Shown here: piece after piece, positions 49,403 to 59,507 of the stretch
Numbering within the stretch: position 1 is the first letter of the stretch
Layout: the number at the start of each line of letters is the position of its first letter
Source: Argentina anserina
Lineage: Eukaryota; Streptophyta; Magnoliopsida; Rosales; Rosaceae
Length of the DNA stretch: 64,000 nt
Direction of reading: 5' to 3'
NCBI RefSeq assembly: GCF_933775445.1
Contig: NC_065874.1
Location: forward strand, 34,952,093-35,016,092
Translations under genes and position numbers: made by a program
Notes under the pieces: generated by a model
Told to the model about the DNA's origin: nothing
Seen by the model: only the letters and a program-made list of their open reading frames with translations
The model's database searches: none

Positions 49403-50557
49403 GTTTGGTTTAGATCATCAATTTGTTCTATCCTTTTGGGCCTCCGCTGAAAGAACTGATGACACAATGCTTATAATTTTTGCCTGGTTTTTAATGTGAT
49501 TTTGGATGCAAAAACATCAACGGCCACCCTTCTCTTGTGATGAGACGGTGGCTTTCATATCAGATATATTATTGCTCAGTGCGACGTGGAACTTAATTCA
49601 ATACTATTAGGATCATTTGCTATATTTTTGCTTTGGCCTGTGTGGGATCATTGCTCTACTTTGCTCTGAAAGGAGAATATGATTTTCATCCTTTGAATAT
49701 CGTATATATTATTGTTGATTCTGTATGATTCCTCAGTAACACTAGAATAGGAGATAACACACAGGCAAAGAGACGCTAGGGTTTAATAACACGGAATGCC
49801 TCTGTATTCCGTAAGCTATTCGATCACATCTCGTGTTTCATGTTTGAGCAGCAGCTTGATTCATTTTCACGTCGTCTAGAATTCGAGATCCGCTAAACTA
49901 GAGAAGAGCAGAGCAGACAGTTCACATGACATCCTTGGCGTATAATTGAAGCAATAATATGTGCTTGCATTTTAAATCTAATAATATAAATATTCGCCAC
50001 GGTAATAGACTAATAGTCCCCCGGGATCTATATACATTATTCAAGCAGAACCCACCGTCTTTTGTCAAAGCTTGAACGTGGCACTGAGGTTTACAAGCTC
50101 ATTCGAGAAGCTATGAGTCAGATGCCACAAGCAAAACTAGGAGGGAGCTTATCTTCAACGCCTATCTGTATTTATAAACTATAATGAGACAGGGACCCGA
50201 GTTGGATCATTGGCTCCATCCTATTATTACCGTCCCCACTCCCAAAGTTAAAGAATCCAATACCATTCTCAACTATGCCGAACCTTAATGATTTACAGCA
50301 GTAGAGGAAAGCATGAATTGGTATAGCAAATGCACATGAATTTACTACAGAAAATCAAGGAAAAATAGCAACAGAAGAAATTGTTCCATGAGGCCGTGAC
50401 ATCTACAAAAGACCTCGTTTGTTTGACATTCAAGTAAGATACTATGTACACAGGCAGCCGCGCAGAAGACCATTGGAGATTTGAATCCACATCATGAACA
50501 AGAACACAATATGTATAACGGTGATAATAGGAGGAACTGGTGGAAGCCTACTACAAT
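49403..50557. other. Convergent 3' regions of pyruvate kinase and the RING gene
   Basis: 3' UTRs of both genes and a short spacer. A small inverted repeat (ACGGAAT...ATTCCGT) lies near 49790-49811. No gene seen. Confidence 0.45.
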
Positions 50558-51745
50558 TTAATGGTCATCAGTCTGAGATGAAGCACTCCTGCTCCCACTT
50601 CCAGTTGCATTTGCCGATAAGGAAGAATTACCCCCGCTGCCACTAGATTGAGATTCTGTGGACGAAAACAGATTGAAAGGCCAAGGCATTTGAAACCTTC
50701 TGCCACTTCCGTTTCTCCCATTCCCGATTCTATCCCCATCCCCATCTCCCTCTCCCTCTCCCTCTCCCTCTCCCTCTCCCTCTCCCTCTCCCTCTCCCTC
50801 TTCCTCTTCACCCCCGATGTTCTCATTACCCCTCTGGTTACTGCTGTTCCTAGAATTATCGTCATCGTGTTTGACTTCGTCAGCAGGCAACTGAAACCTG
50901 CAAACTGGGCAGGAACTATGAAGCTCCAGCCATGGCAGAATACACTTCCCATGAAATTTATGTTTGCATGGCATTTCTTTTGCCTCAACCCCAATCTCCA
51001 AATCATCCAAGCACACAGAACACTGCAAATTCTCCTTAATTGTCACAGTGGGGAGAGCTTCCACTGCCTCCTTTTGTGCCGGCGGAGTTCCATATCTATT
51101 AGGATCATTCTCTGCCAAATGTTGCAGCAATAAGTCCAGACCAGGCCCAATGAAATAATCACCCAAGGAACCTATAGGAGTGTGATTGTTGTTTTGACCC
51201 TGACTTGAATCATAAGAACCATGAAGGATGATGGTTTGATTGAAAGGATTGATAAGAATCAGGCGTTCCCTTTCCCTTTCCCTTTCCCTCTCTCTGTCCC
51301 TATCACTCTCAGAATTATCTGATTCAGATGCCAAGCCAGCTGCTCGAATGCCTCGAAGCAGTTGAAGAATGGTGGATGAGCTTCTCCTTCTCCTTCGGAT
51401 GATAGATTCAAGTTCTCTGTCGAGTTCAGTGTCTCCGCCAAGGGCATCATCATTGTCATTGTCATTATCATCATCCTCATCCTCATCAAAGTCTAGTCGC
51501 CTCAATCTGCGTCGTCTACTGCGGCGGGGATTGTTCATCATCCCCATCAAGATTGGAGCCCAGAGGGAGAGAGGACGATCAGATCCGAATTCAGAATCAG
51601 CTTCATGACTGTCCCTTGTGGTGCCATCAATTTCCTCAATGAATCCGCATTGACACAAAGGGCATTTCATATCTGCTCCCATGACGGGGTTCACCATTTG
51701 AGAACACCTGTAGCACCAATACCTAGCTGCCATTGTTTCCTCCAT
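50558..51745 (-). CDS. RING-H2 E3 ubiquitin ligase with N-terminal zinc ribbon
   Basis: One uninterrupted coding exon, about 395 residues. ATG 51745 was chosen because the frame upstream crosses a likely leader-intron acceptor (GACAG/TGACC at 51771; donor TTTG/GTAAGA near 52121). Near residues 8-35 is a zinc ribbon (YWCYRCSQMVNP, MKCPLCQCGF). Near residues 235-280 is a RING-H2 domain (QCSVCLDDLEIG, PCKHKFHGKCILPWL, CPVCRFQLP). Two low-complexity tracts are visible, an Arg-Glu run around residue 150 and a Glu-Gly run after the RING, each from a 6-base DNA repeat. The family includes plant ATCRT1 and RING1-like ligases, which transfer ubiquitin from E2 to unknown substrates. Transcribed convergently with pyruvate kinase. 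Confidence 0.93.
   Translation of the reverse strand: MEETMAARYWCYRCSQMVNPVMGADMKCPLCQCGFIEEIDGTTRDSHEADSEFGSDRPLSLWAPILMGMMNNPRRSRRRRLRRLDFDEDEDDDNDNDNDDALGGDTELDRELESIIRRRRRSSSTILQLLRGIRAAGLASESDNSESDRDRERERERERERLILINPFNQTIILHGSYDSSQGQNNNHTPIGSLGDYFIGPGLDLLLQHLAENDPNRYGTPPAQKEAVEALPTVTIKENLQCSVCLDDLEIGVEAKEMPCKHKFHGKCILPWLELHSSCPVCRFQLPADEVKHDDDNSRNSSNQRGNENIGGEEEEGEGEGEGEGEGEGEGEGDGDGDRIGNGRNGSGRRFQMPWPFNLFSSTESQSSGSGGNSSLSANATGSGSRSASSQTDDH
50738..50803. repeat. Coding hexanucleotide repeat in the RING gene
   Basis: CTCCCT repeated about ten times (GAGGGA on the coding strand), encoding (Glu-Gly)n. Imperfect units flank it. Confidence 0.9.
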
Positions 51746-54316
51746 TTCTCCTTGATTAATTATGTTGGTCACTGTCGGGAAACAATAACAAAGTCAAAAA
51801 CAAACACAAATATGGCGAAATTGAGCAAGGTAATAGCATGGGGATTTACAGATACACACCAACACAACAAAATCCAATTCTAGCGAACAATTCCAACAAG
51901 ATGATCAGATGGAGATCAGACAGAGCTGACTGGGTGAGATTACAACAACTAAAAAAAGTCAAACTATGCATAAGAGTCCATTGTGGTAAAGAAAAACAAG
52001 TTGCGGTTCTTTGCCTTCTCAAGGTTCGCTCTTCAAATTATGCTGTGAGATCGGCCAACATCGTACAAGAAAAAAAAGAGAAAAAAAAAGAGAGGACTGA
52101 GAATTGAAGATTGATTCTTACCAAACACCGAGCTTGGGAAATCAAATCGGACCAGAGAGGAATGATGGTTTTATGAAATTGGATGAGAAAAGTTGAAAAA
52201 TGAAGAGAGGAGAAGGATCTAGAAGCGGCATCGCTTTCATTTCATTTACCAACAAAGTAATAAATACCAACCATAAATAAGTTTACAATTCAAGAACATC
52301 ATATCTATAACACGCAAAGCAAAGCAAGAGCTACCCAGGAGAGAGTATGAACATGCAACAACATAAACTACTAGTCCACAGAGTTGAAACTCAAGGAGGG
52401 AGGAATTCAGAACTGTACCCCGCCAAGCAAGAAGGCGATCAAACCAAAACCTCTGGATTTTTGAAAAAAATAAAATTTCAATCAAGTCGTGGTTTTGGTT
52501 TTTCTTGTTCCAGAGAGAAGAAGAATCCACCAAACTCTTCTTCTTCTTCTTCCCCCCCCTCTCTCTCGTCTCTATCCCATTTCCTGAGCCAAGTTGCGGC
52601 CTTTTTTTTTTTTTTAATTACAGTTTACTACTGGTTCCATATTTTCGTAGGGGTTGTATTCCTTTTTCTTTTCCAAACGCGTCGTCTGGTGATGACGTGG
52701 CAGTCTCTCACCCATACGTTTCTTAAACTAAAGCTAATCCCCATTCGGCTGTTCATTTTAGGATTAATACCAATTTTAGGTCATTTTCATCTACATGATT
52801 AATTTGTCCTTACACCACAAACTTGATGCGGCTGCCACATCTGCATATATCATTTTCCCTTTTGCTATATTTACGTACGATGTATCTAATAAAATAGGGT
52901 AACATCTTAAATTAAAATATCGATATTATGGCATATTGGTAATATCGATTTACTGTTATTAAAATATCAAATCTAACGGCTGAATATTATCAAATACTAT
53001 GAGCATCGAAAAACTTTTGGTAAATCAATATCTTAAATAAGAAATTGTTATTAACACATCACATGTGTTTTTTTGTTTGTTTGGACACCTATAGAGTAGC
53101 CAAGGCAACGACACTCAAAACGAATTAGAGATATGCCTGCATGGCTGCATGCATAAACAACCTAGTGAGCAACTCCCTCAACTTCTGCAAAAGCATACGA
53201 ACCTCAATTGGAGGTATCTAATCCAAGTCCAACTTATTTGAATCTTATCAGAAAAAGGCACGTCCAGGCTATGCTTGCCTTGAGAGTTGAGAGTGAACAA
53301 TCATCATCAGTGAACTCAAAATCTTCACTCATCGTTTTGCTTGAACCCATTGTTGGGATTTTTCAGGATATCAGCATAAATCATGCCACGGTTGATGATC
53401 TTAAGGGTTTAAACAAAGGAATCGAGCTTCTACATTCTAAGAGCTTGCAATTCAATAGGGATATCTCCACCATTTTTCAAACGCTTAAAGGGACGTAGAG
53501 TTCAGATATCCACTATTTCATTAAGAAATGGCGGAGAAGATGAACGGAGACAGACGACCCCACCAGGATGGGAAGAACGTCGGATTAATTTATCAGACTA
53601 GCTTAGAATCGAAGAAGAGGTACAGTAACGGTGAGGAAATTTAAGAAGGCTCGTGGTGCGGCCTCCCCAGATAAAGCAGGTAGCTTATTTTGATCTCCCT
53701 AATATTCTTTTTTTAGCCTCCCGAAAAAATACTTAATACACACTAGTGTCAAAAAAGAAAAACACCGAAAAAATACTTAATACACACTAGTGTCAAAAAA
53801 GAAAAACACATAACTAGACAGACAACTAAACATACACATGAATAATCTTGCAATTATAGTCAACGACATAGTGATGGAGTGTTTGATCCATAAAAAACAA
53901 AGGTCCCCTGAATTGAATGATCAATCAATCCTTTATACGGCGGGAACAAGAAACAATCACCTGAGTTCCTTAACCAGGACACTACGTCAACTTCCCCGCT
54001 GCACATTCTGCATTCAATCCATGCCTAATTGCATCTTCTGAAAGTTGATACATATTACATGGACCACGCCTGATTAGGCAATTCAGCCAATCCAACATGC
54101 CAAATATGATTGCATATCCAATCTTGATCCAAAAATTTCACGTACCAAATCACACAAGTATTTTACTTTGACCGGCAGCTTTCATCTGGGCAAAAAAATG
54201 CTTAATGATGTGTTTGACTGTACAAGCCCACTCCCCATACACAACTTGGCCGCAGTGAACAATCCTCCAAACAATAATGGGAGTGGATCCAAAAAGAAAA
54301 CAGAGATAACCTCCAT
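51746..54316. other. RING-gene leader and intergenic DNA
   Basis: The part to about 52230 holds the RING gene's leader exon and leader intron. CT/TTC-rich sequence follows at 52530-52560. From 52800 on the DNA is AT-rich. An ORF at 53208-53498 (96 codons) has no recognised motif. Nothing else is supported. Confidence 0.45.
53722..53809. repeat. Perfect 44-base tandem duplication
   Basis: Two identical 44-base units in direct order (53722-53765, 53766-53809), each starting CGAAAAAATACTTAATAC and containing CACTAGTGTC. The identity implies a recent event. Confidence 0.9.
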
Positions 54317-56857
54317 TTAAACTGAATGCTGGCTTGCTGTCTTCTCCTGCAAAGGACCTCAATCAAGTTAAAAAGTAGCTAAATAAACTCTTCTGAACGT
54401 ATTAATATCCAAATAAACTCGAGCAGGAAAACAACCACTTTCACTAGAAACATATGAATAGTTAATGCATTGGTAGCAAAGGTTGATGCCCAAAAAGCTG
54501 TATGAGAGCCACACTCAAGTAACAGAATAGAAAACCTTTGCAGGATGACTATAATCAATTTACACAATAATTTTGAAACATGCATTATAAAAAATAAAAA
54601 AAGTACCAAGTACGTGGGATTCATAAAAAGACACCATTAGAAATTCAGTCTCAGTAAAAGTAGTGAACTAGTAATTGTAGTTCACAAAGTTCCATTAAAA
54701 AAACTCTATCTCAGTTCGAAACCAGGTAGATAACCAAAAAAATTCTATCCAACCAATATTCAACATGTTGATCATATAAATAACCAAGTTGATACAGGAA
54801 AAAAAAATAGGGGATAAACATTAGTCCTATTAAATCATATATGTTTACCTCATCATCAGACATTATATTGCTAATTTCTTGAAAAAAAGAAGTTGAAACG
54901 CGTTCATTAATACTTACATCTATGAACTGAAAAGATCTGACTACAGATGGTTTCACCTTAGAAGCTTCAGCAGCAGATGTAGATCCATTGCCACTGTAAC
55001 ATTTTCCCTAATAACAAATGACAGTGATTTCAATTCAGCAACAGCTGACAAAGTGCATTGCCACTTACTGATGGACAAGAACAATATTATGAATAGATAT
55101 GAAGAAATAGAACAATGTTGGGTGGAGTGTTCTTCAAAAAGGTCAGTGCTACAGTGCTACCTCTAATGGACAAGCAATGTTGGTGCGGCCAGGCTGCTAG
55201 GGTATACTAACATCCCTCATCCAAGGGTTATTTTTTTAACTTGAGAACACATGTTACCATGCAACAACTCATGTTGTAAACAGATATAATTGAAGCTAAA
55301 TAAGTTCTCATTAGAGTAAAGTAGCTTTGTTTGAGGAATTAAGTCAGGGATAATTGTATGTTAGACAATCTCGAACACATCTAAATAAACCGAACATATG
55401 CAACTACAAATTTCCAGACTTAATTCCAGTCCATTTCCATTTTCTGCGTGTAGATTATCATCAAAACGCAAAACCATCATGCTTCGAAGTAGATGAAAAG
55501 TTTTTTCTTATCAATCCAGCTTAAAGGAACTAGTACAGTCTGATCTGTGACACAAAAAGTCCATGAGTCCTCAACTATCAATTGTTGTCACGTGACTGTC
55601 CTACCTAAGGGCTTTAACATACTCATCTCTTGCTTGTTGAACCTATCAGAAAAATCCAAATCATTTGGATCTTTCTCACTCATGCTTTCCGCAGCAACAC
55701 ATGAAAGATCTTCTAAGGCACCTATATTAGAATTATTTAAGAGTCTACGTATCCCTTTTAGATGCCTATCACACACAAGCAGGATGCCAACACCATATAG
55801 ATGCCGAGACGATGGAGAAGACACTATATTGATCTATTCTTGTTTTCAACTTTAAATGAAAGAAGCAAATTAAAGCTACGCCGAGTTGTGATAGCCATGC
55901 TGCAAGAATGCTCGAGAGAACATTATCACCCCTCCCTAAACAAGGGCCCTAGAAGCTTACTCCATGACAGTGTGTTTAGTATTTATTAAGAGAACTTTCC
56001 AATGGATTGTACTTCACACGATGGATATAATCTTCTGTCATACACGGCAAACTTAGGAATTCTAAGCGGCATACTAGCTTCCTACTCTAAACGTGCAATG
56101 ACTATTGAAACAGATATTGAATTGAAAAAAGAAGGACAAGAAAGCAAGAGAGTGGGAACAGACCTGGCCCTCTTCGAAGAGTGAGGAGTAGTAGGCAGGA
56201 TCATAGATAGAGCCTCCTACGGCATCACTAGAATCAGAAGTTTGTCGTCTGAGTAGAGCAGGCGTGGGAGTGGTTGGACTCAAGAAACTATTGCGTAAAT
56301 CAAAATCAGCATCTCTAGGAGTAGGGGCGGGGTCGACGACGACATTGGAAAGGCCCAACCTGTAGATCTGAATCCATAGAAAGGAGGAGGAGAACCTGAT
56401 GGAGAAGCCGATGATTTGCATCACGAGAGTGAGTTTGACTGAGAAGATATAAAAGGCCGTATATTCGCCGCGAGAAAGAATCCAGATTTCGTGAGAGAAG
56501 AAAATGAACCAGAAGACATCGAGGAAAATAGCGCAGAGGAGAAGCACGGCGTAAGTGCGGCCCAGACTCTGACTGCTACTCTCGATGGCCACCAGTGCGA
56601 ACAATGCGATGGCCAGATTTATCAGCAACACTCCGTTGTATAATGCTCCCAGCGATCCTATCAATGCGCAGGCAATCTACCAATTCCAATCATTCATTCG
56701 TTCCGTGATTCGCACCCCCAAATCATCAACAGAGTAATCAACAAAAGAAAGAGAGCATGTGTACCTGAATGTAGAGGAAAAGGACGGCCAGAAATTGAAG
56801 CCTGTCGTAGTCACGAAGCCATGCCTGTATTCGATCACGCAATGCTTCGCAAAGCAT
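54317..56857 (-). CDS. Plant ATRAP-like membrane protein (AGTRAP family)
   Basis: Four exons on the minus strand: 56765-56857, 56164-56676, 54918-55007, 54317-54346. They give about 241 residues. The N-terminus MLCEALRDRIQAWLRDYDRLQ is followed by four hydrophobic segments (FLAVLFLYIQIACALIGSLG, GVLLINLAIALFALVAIES, YAVLLLCAIFLDVFWFIFF, FYIFSVKLTLVMQIIGFS). A cytosolic tail follows with FDLRNSFLSP, GGSIYDPAYYSSLFEEGQ and EKTASQHSV at the end. The fold matches the type-1 angiotensin II receptor-associated protein family. Plants have no angiotensin receptor, so the role is unknown. The last two exons were chosen by phase; the intron between exons 2 and 3 is about 1.15 kb. Confidence 0.88.
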
Positions 56858-57251
56858 CATATACAAGACTCTCCAGTGCTCTCTTGTTTCTCTATAATTG
56901 AATCCACTCCGACCTCAATTTCTATAAAACCCCATCCCTTTGGCTCTGGGGCCAACTCATTCCTTCTTCCTCTTCGTTCTTCTTCTTCCTCAGCTGCTTC
57001 GCTGCCTTTTTCTGTTTCTTTGTTGGGCAAGAGAAGAGAGCGTCTTTATCTGCATTTTTTGGTGGTAAACTAATTTTTACGCCCTAAATTCACTTTCTTC
57101 TTAACAGTCTTCTTTGACCATTAGGTGCCCTCCAGACACAGTGGGCCCGGATGCTAACTGGGCTGCAGGCCCAACTTATACTATTATATTGAAACCCAAC
57201 CTCGTCGGGAACCAAATCACTGGAAACCCCAAAAGTCGATACCAGAGAGGA
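56858..57251. promoter_or_regulatory. Shared upstream region of ATRAP-like and RHIP1 genes
   Basis: 394 bases separate two divergent start codons. TGGGCC (57142), TGGGCT (57159) and GGCCCA (57168) are clustered Site II-type motifs. Both leaders must fit here, so a bidirectional promoter is likely. Confidence 0.6.
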
Positions 57252-58618
57252 ATGGCGGAGGAGGAGCCGACGACGGCGTCAATGTCACCGTCAACGGACG
57301 AGGACAAGTATAAGGGAATGGCGGCAGAAGCAGAAGCAGCGGCGGCATCAATGGCTTCGATGGCGGAGGATCTGCAGCGTTCGGTGATGCAATCCAGGGA
57401 CTCTGCTCTTCGTTCTGCTCGGATTCTCCAACATAATATGCCCCAATACATGGACAAAACCGCTTCCAGCTACAGGGCCTACGAACATGCTTTCTTCCAC
57501 AAAATCAAAGGTCCATTACTCTCTATTCTTACTTGTTACTGTTTACATCATCTAATTTACTCAAGAATTGAACATGTTGAAACCGTAATCAATTGAACAT
57601 GTGAATTTTGCTGCTGCAGAAGGAGTGAAGAGTGCTGCAGAAAACCCAGGCTCAGCCATTGGAATTGGCCTCACTGCTGCCTTCATTTTTTTACCAGGCA
57701 GGTCTAGGTCCTTTTTTCTATTTGGACTTGTATTACTTCATATGCTCAGAAGTCTCCCGCTCACTTTTTTTGCATTCTAATGTCTGCAGGACCTAGAAGG
57801 TTCTTATTTCGCCACACATTCGGTCGATTTCAGAGCCTCGAGGTTGTCTTCTGTATATGCCCCTCTATCAATCTCAATACAAGTTCCCTCTTCTTCTGTA
57901 TTTGATCGATTTAATTTTTGTGCAGGCAAAATTTGCTAAAGCTGAGAAAAATGTAAACCAGTTCAACTTTTCTGTTGATCATCTGAAGCGGGAGAGCAAC
58001 AAACTCATTGAGAGGGCATCTTTAGCTGAAAAGCAAATGAATTTTGGCCAAACTGATCTCATGTACACACCCCATTCAACCACATCTACCTTACCTATGT
58101 TTGGTGTCTGATTATTTTAACTAATTTATGCAGCGAGGTGGGAAGTCGCATTCAATCTCTATCCAAATCTGTTCGCAAGGTTGAAGCGCAAGCTGCAGGT
58201 TTGAGTTCCTTACTGATCAGAGTTTCTTTACTTGTCATGACATTGTAGCAACTTTTTTTGTTGTGACAAACTTGGATTTGGAAAAAACAAATGACTCAAT
58301 GTAACATTCCCCGTTATATGACTTATTCTTATATAGATTTGATGGATGGGCTGCGGGAAATTCCTAGTGGGGAAGCTTTGAAGCTCAGAGCACAGGCAAG
58401 CTAAACACTGTTTACACTAGACTATGTTGTCTTGTTGTTCCATAGACTTGTAACACAAACACATAGCCCACCTTAATATGCTTCTGATTATGTCCATTGT
58501 TTTAATGGATATCATTACTTTTATACAGGTAGCTGCAATGACATCAGAATTGAAAACTCAGAAGGCTGTGATGGACAAACGCATAATGAAGATTTCGGAC
58601 TTAGGACTTCCAGTGTGA
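57252..58618 (+). CDS. RHIP1: RGS1-HXK1-interacting protein 1 family
   Basis: Seven exons: 57252-57510, 57620-57697, 57790-57842, 57926-58062, 58134-58198, 58337-58395, 58529-58618. They give about 246 residues. An acidic/Ala-rich start (MAEEEPTTASMSPSTDEDKY) leads to alpha-helical sequence and one hydrophobic segment (AIGIGLTAAFIFLPG) followed by GPRRFLFRHTFGRFQSLE. A long coiled-coil follows (KFAKAEKNVNQFNF, LKRESNKLIERAS, EVGSRIQSLSKSVRKVEAQAA). In Arabidopsis RHIP1 (At4g26410) interacts with the glucose sensors RGS1 and HXK1. Two introns have GC donors (57698 CCAG/GCAGGT; 58396 CACAG/GCAAGC). Neighbouring RING and pyruvate kinase genes are also neighbours in Arabidopsis, as I recall. Confidence 0.9.
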
Positions 58619-59507
58619 CAGCGAGCTGTTGAAAAGCCATTTAGACTTCAACTTTGATATCAGACCGGGGGTGCTTTCCCTCCCCATTCTCTTTTGTTTT
58701 GATAATTCATGTTTGGTATGCAACAACTGGTTCTGTTTTGTAATAAAGTATAGTATACACAGTAGATGGTGACTGAATTTTGTCATAGCAAATGGAAATG
58801 AGATAAGTATAACAGGTGAGCTCGAGAAGTCGAGGACTAGTTTCCAAAGTGAAGAGTAATCGATTTATGAAGGAACTGCAGTAGGAACAACGGTTACAGT
58901 CTGCATTTGAATCTTCAATGTTACTTACTTGACTGTTTCCTACGGACCTTCTCATCTTATATAAGGATTCCCCTGTTTCAAGTGAAGAAGGTTTGAGATT
59001 TTCAGGTTATAATAGAGAGACGAAACTGAAACTCTGAAAGTGCTGAGTTGAACTTCTGAGTCCTTAGTTTTTTGACTTTATCATACCACATACAATTCTG
59101 CTTTAGCGAAGACAATTTATCCAATCCTATGCCATTGTTCAAACCGAACTTAAGAGTTAACAAGCAGTGGCGCGTGGGGAAACAGAATAGATGGGAAATG
59201 TGAAGCACCAAGTTAACGCGCAAATAATTAGCAGGCAGCGGATGCAGGGTAATAAAATTGCTCAAGGATACACTTTAAAGTTTAAACTGTTCGATTGCAG
59301 ACTACAGGGAGACCTGTACGCAAATAATTAGCAGGCAGCGGATGCAAGTTAATAAAATTGCTCAAGGATACACTTCAAACTGTTCTATTGCAGATTGAAG
59401 GGAGACCTGTACAACGAGAACCCGAGTAGCCATCAACCCAAACATTCTCTAACAACATTCACATGATTGACATGATAAATGCCAACAAGTTCGATTTACC
59501 AAATCAG
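58619..59507. other. Convergent 3' region of RHIP1 and NUP214
   Basis: 3' UTR of RHIP1 and about 0.6 kb of non-coding DNA that includes the tandem repeat at 59219-59412. No gene seen. Confidence 0.45.
59219..59412. repeat. Tandem duplication of about 100 bases
   Basis: Unit 1 (59219-59318) and unit 2 (59319-59412) share CGCAAATAATTAGCAGGCAG, GCTCAAGGATACACTT and GGGAGACCTGTAC. Unit 2 has a short internal deletion and a few substitutions. Confidence 0.9.

Noticed and set aside
50648..51133. 161-codon plus-strand ORF with a long Leu-Ser run
   Set aside because: Antisense of the RING gene; the Leu-Ser run is the complement of the Glu-Gly hexanucleotide repeat.
53208..53498. 96-codon plus-strand ORF
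   Set aside because: Plausible composition, but no family recognised and no promoter or exon context; evidence too thin to list as a gene.
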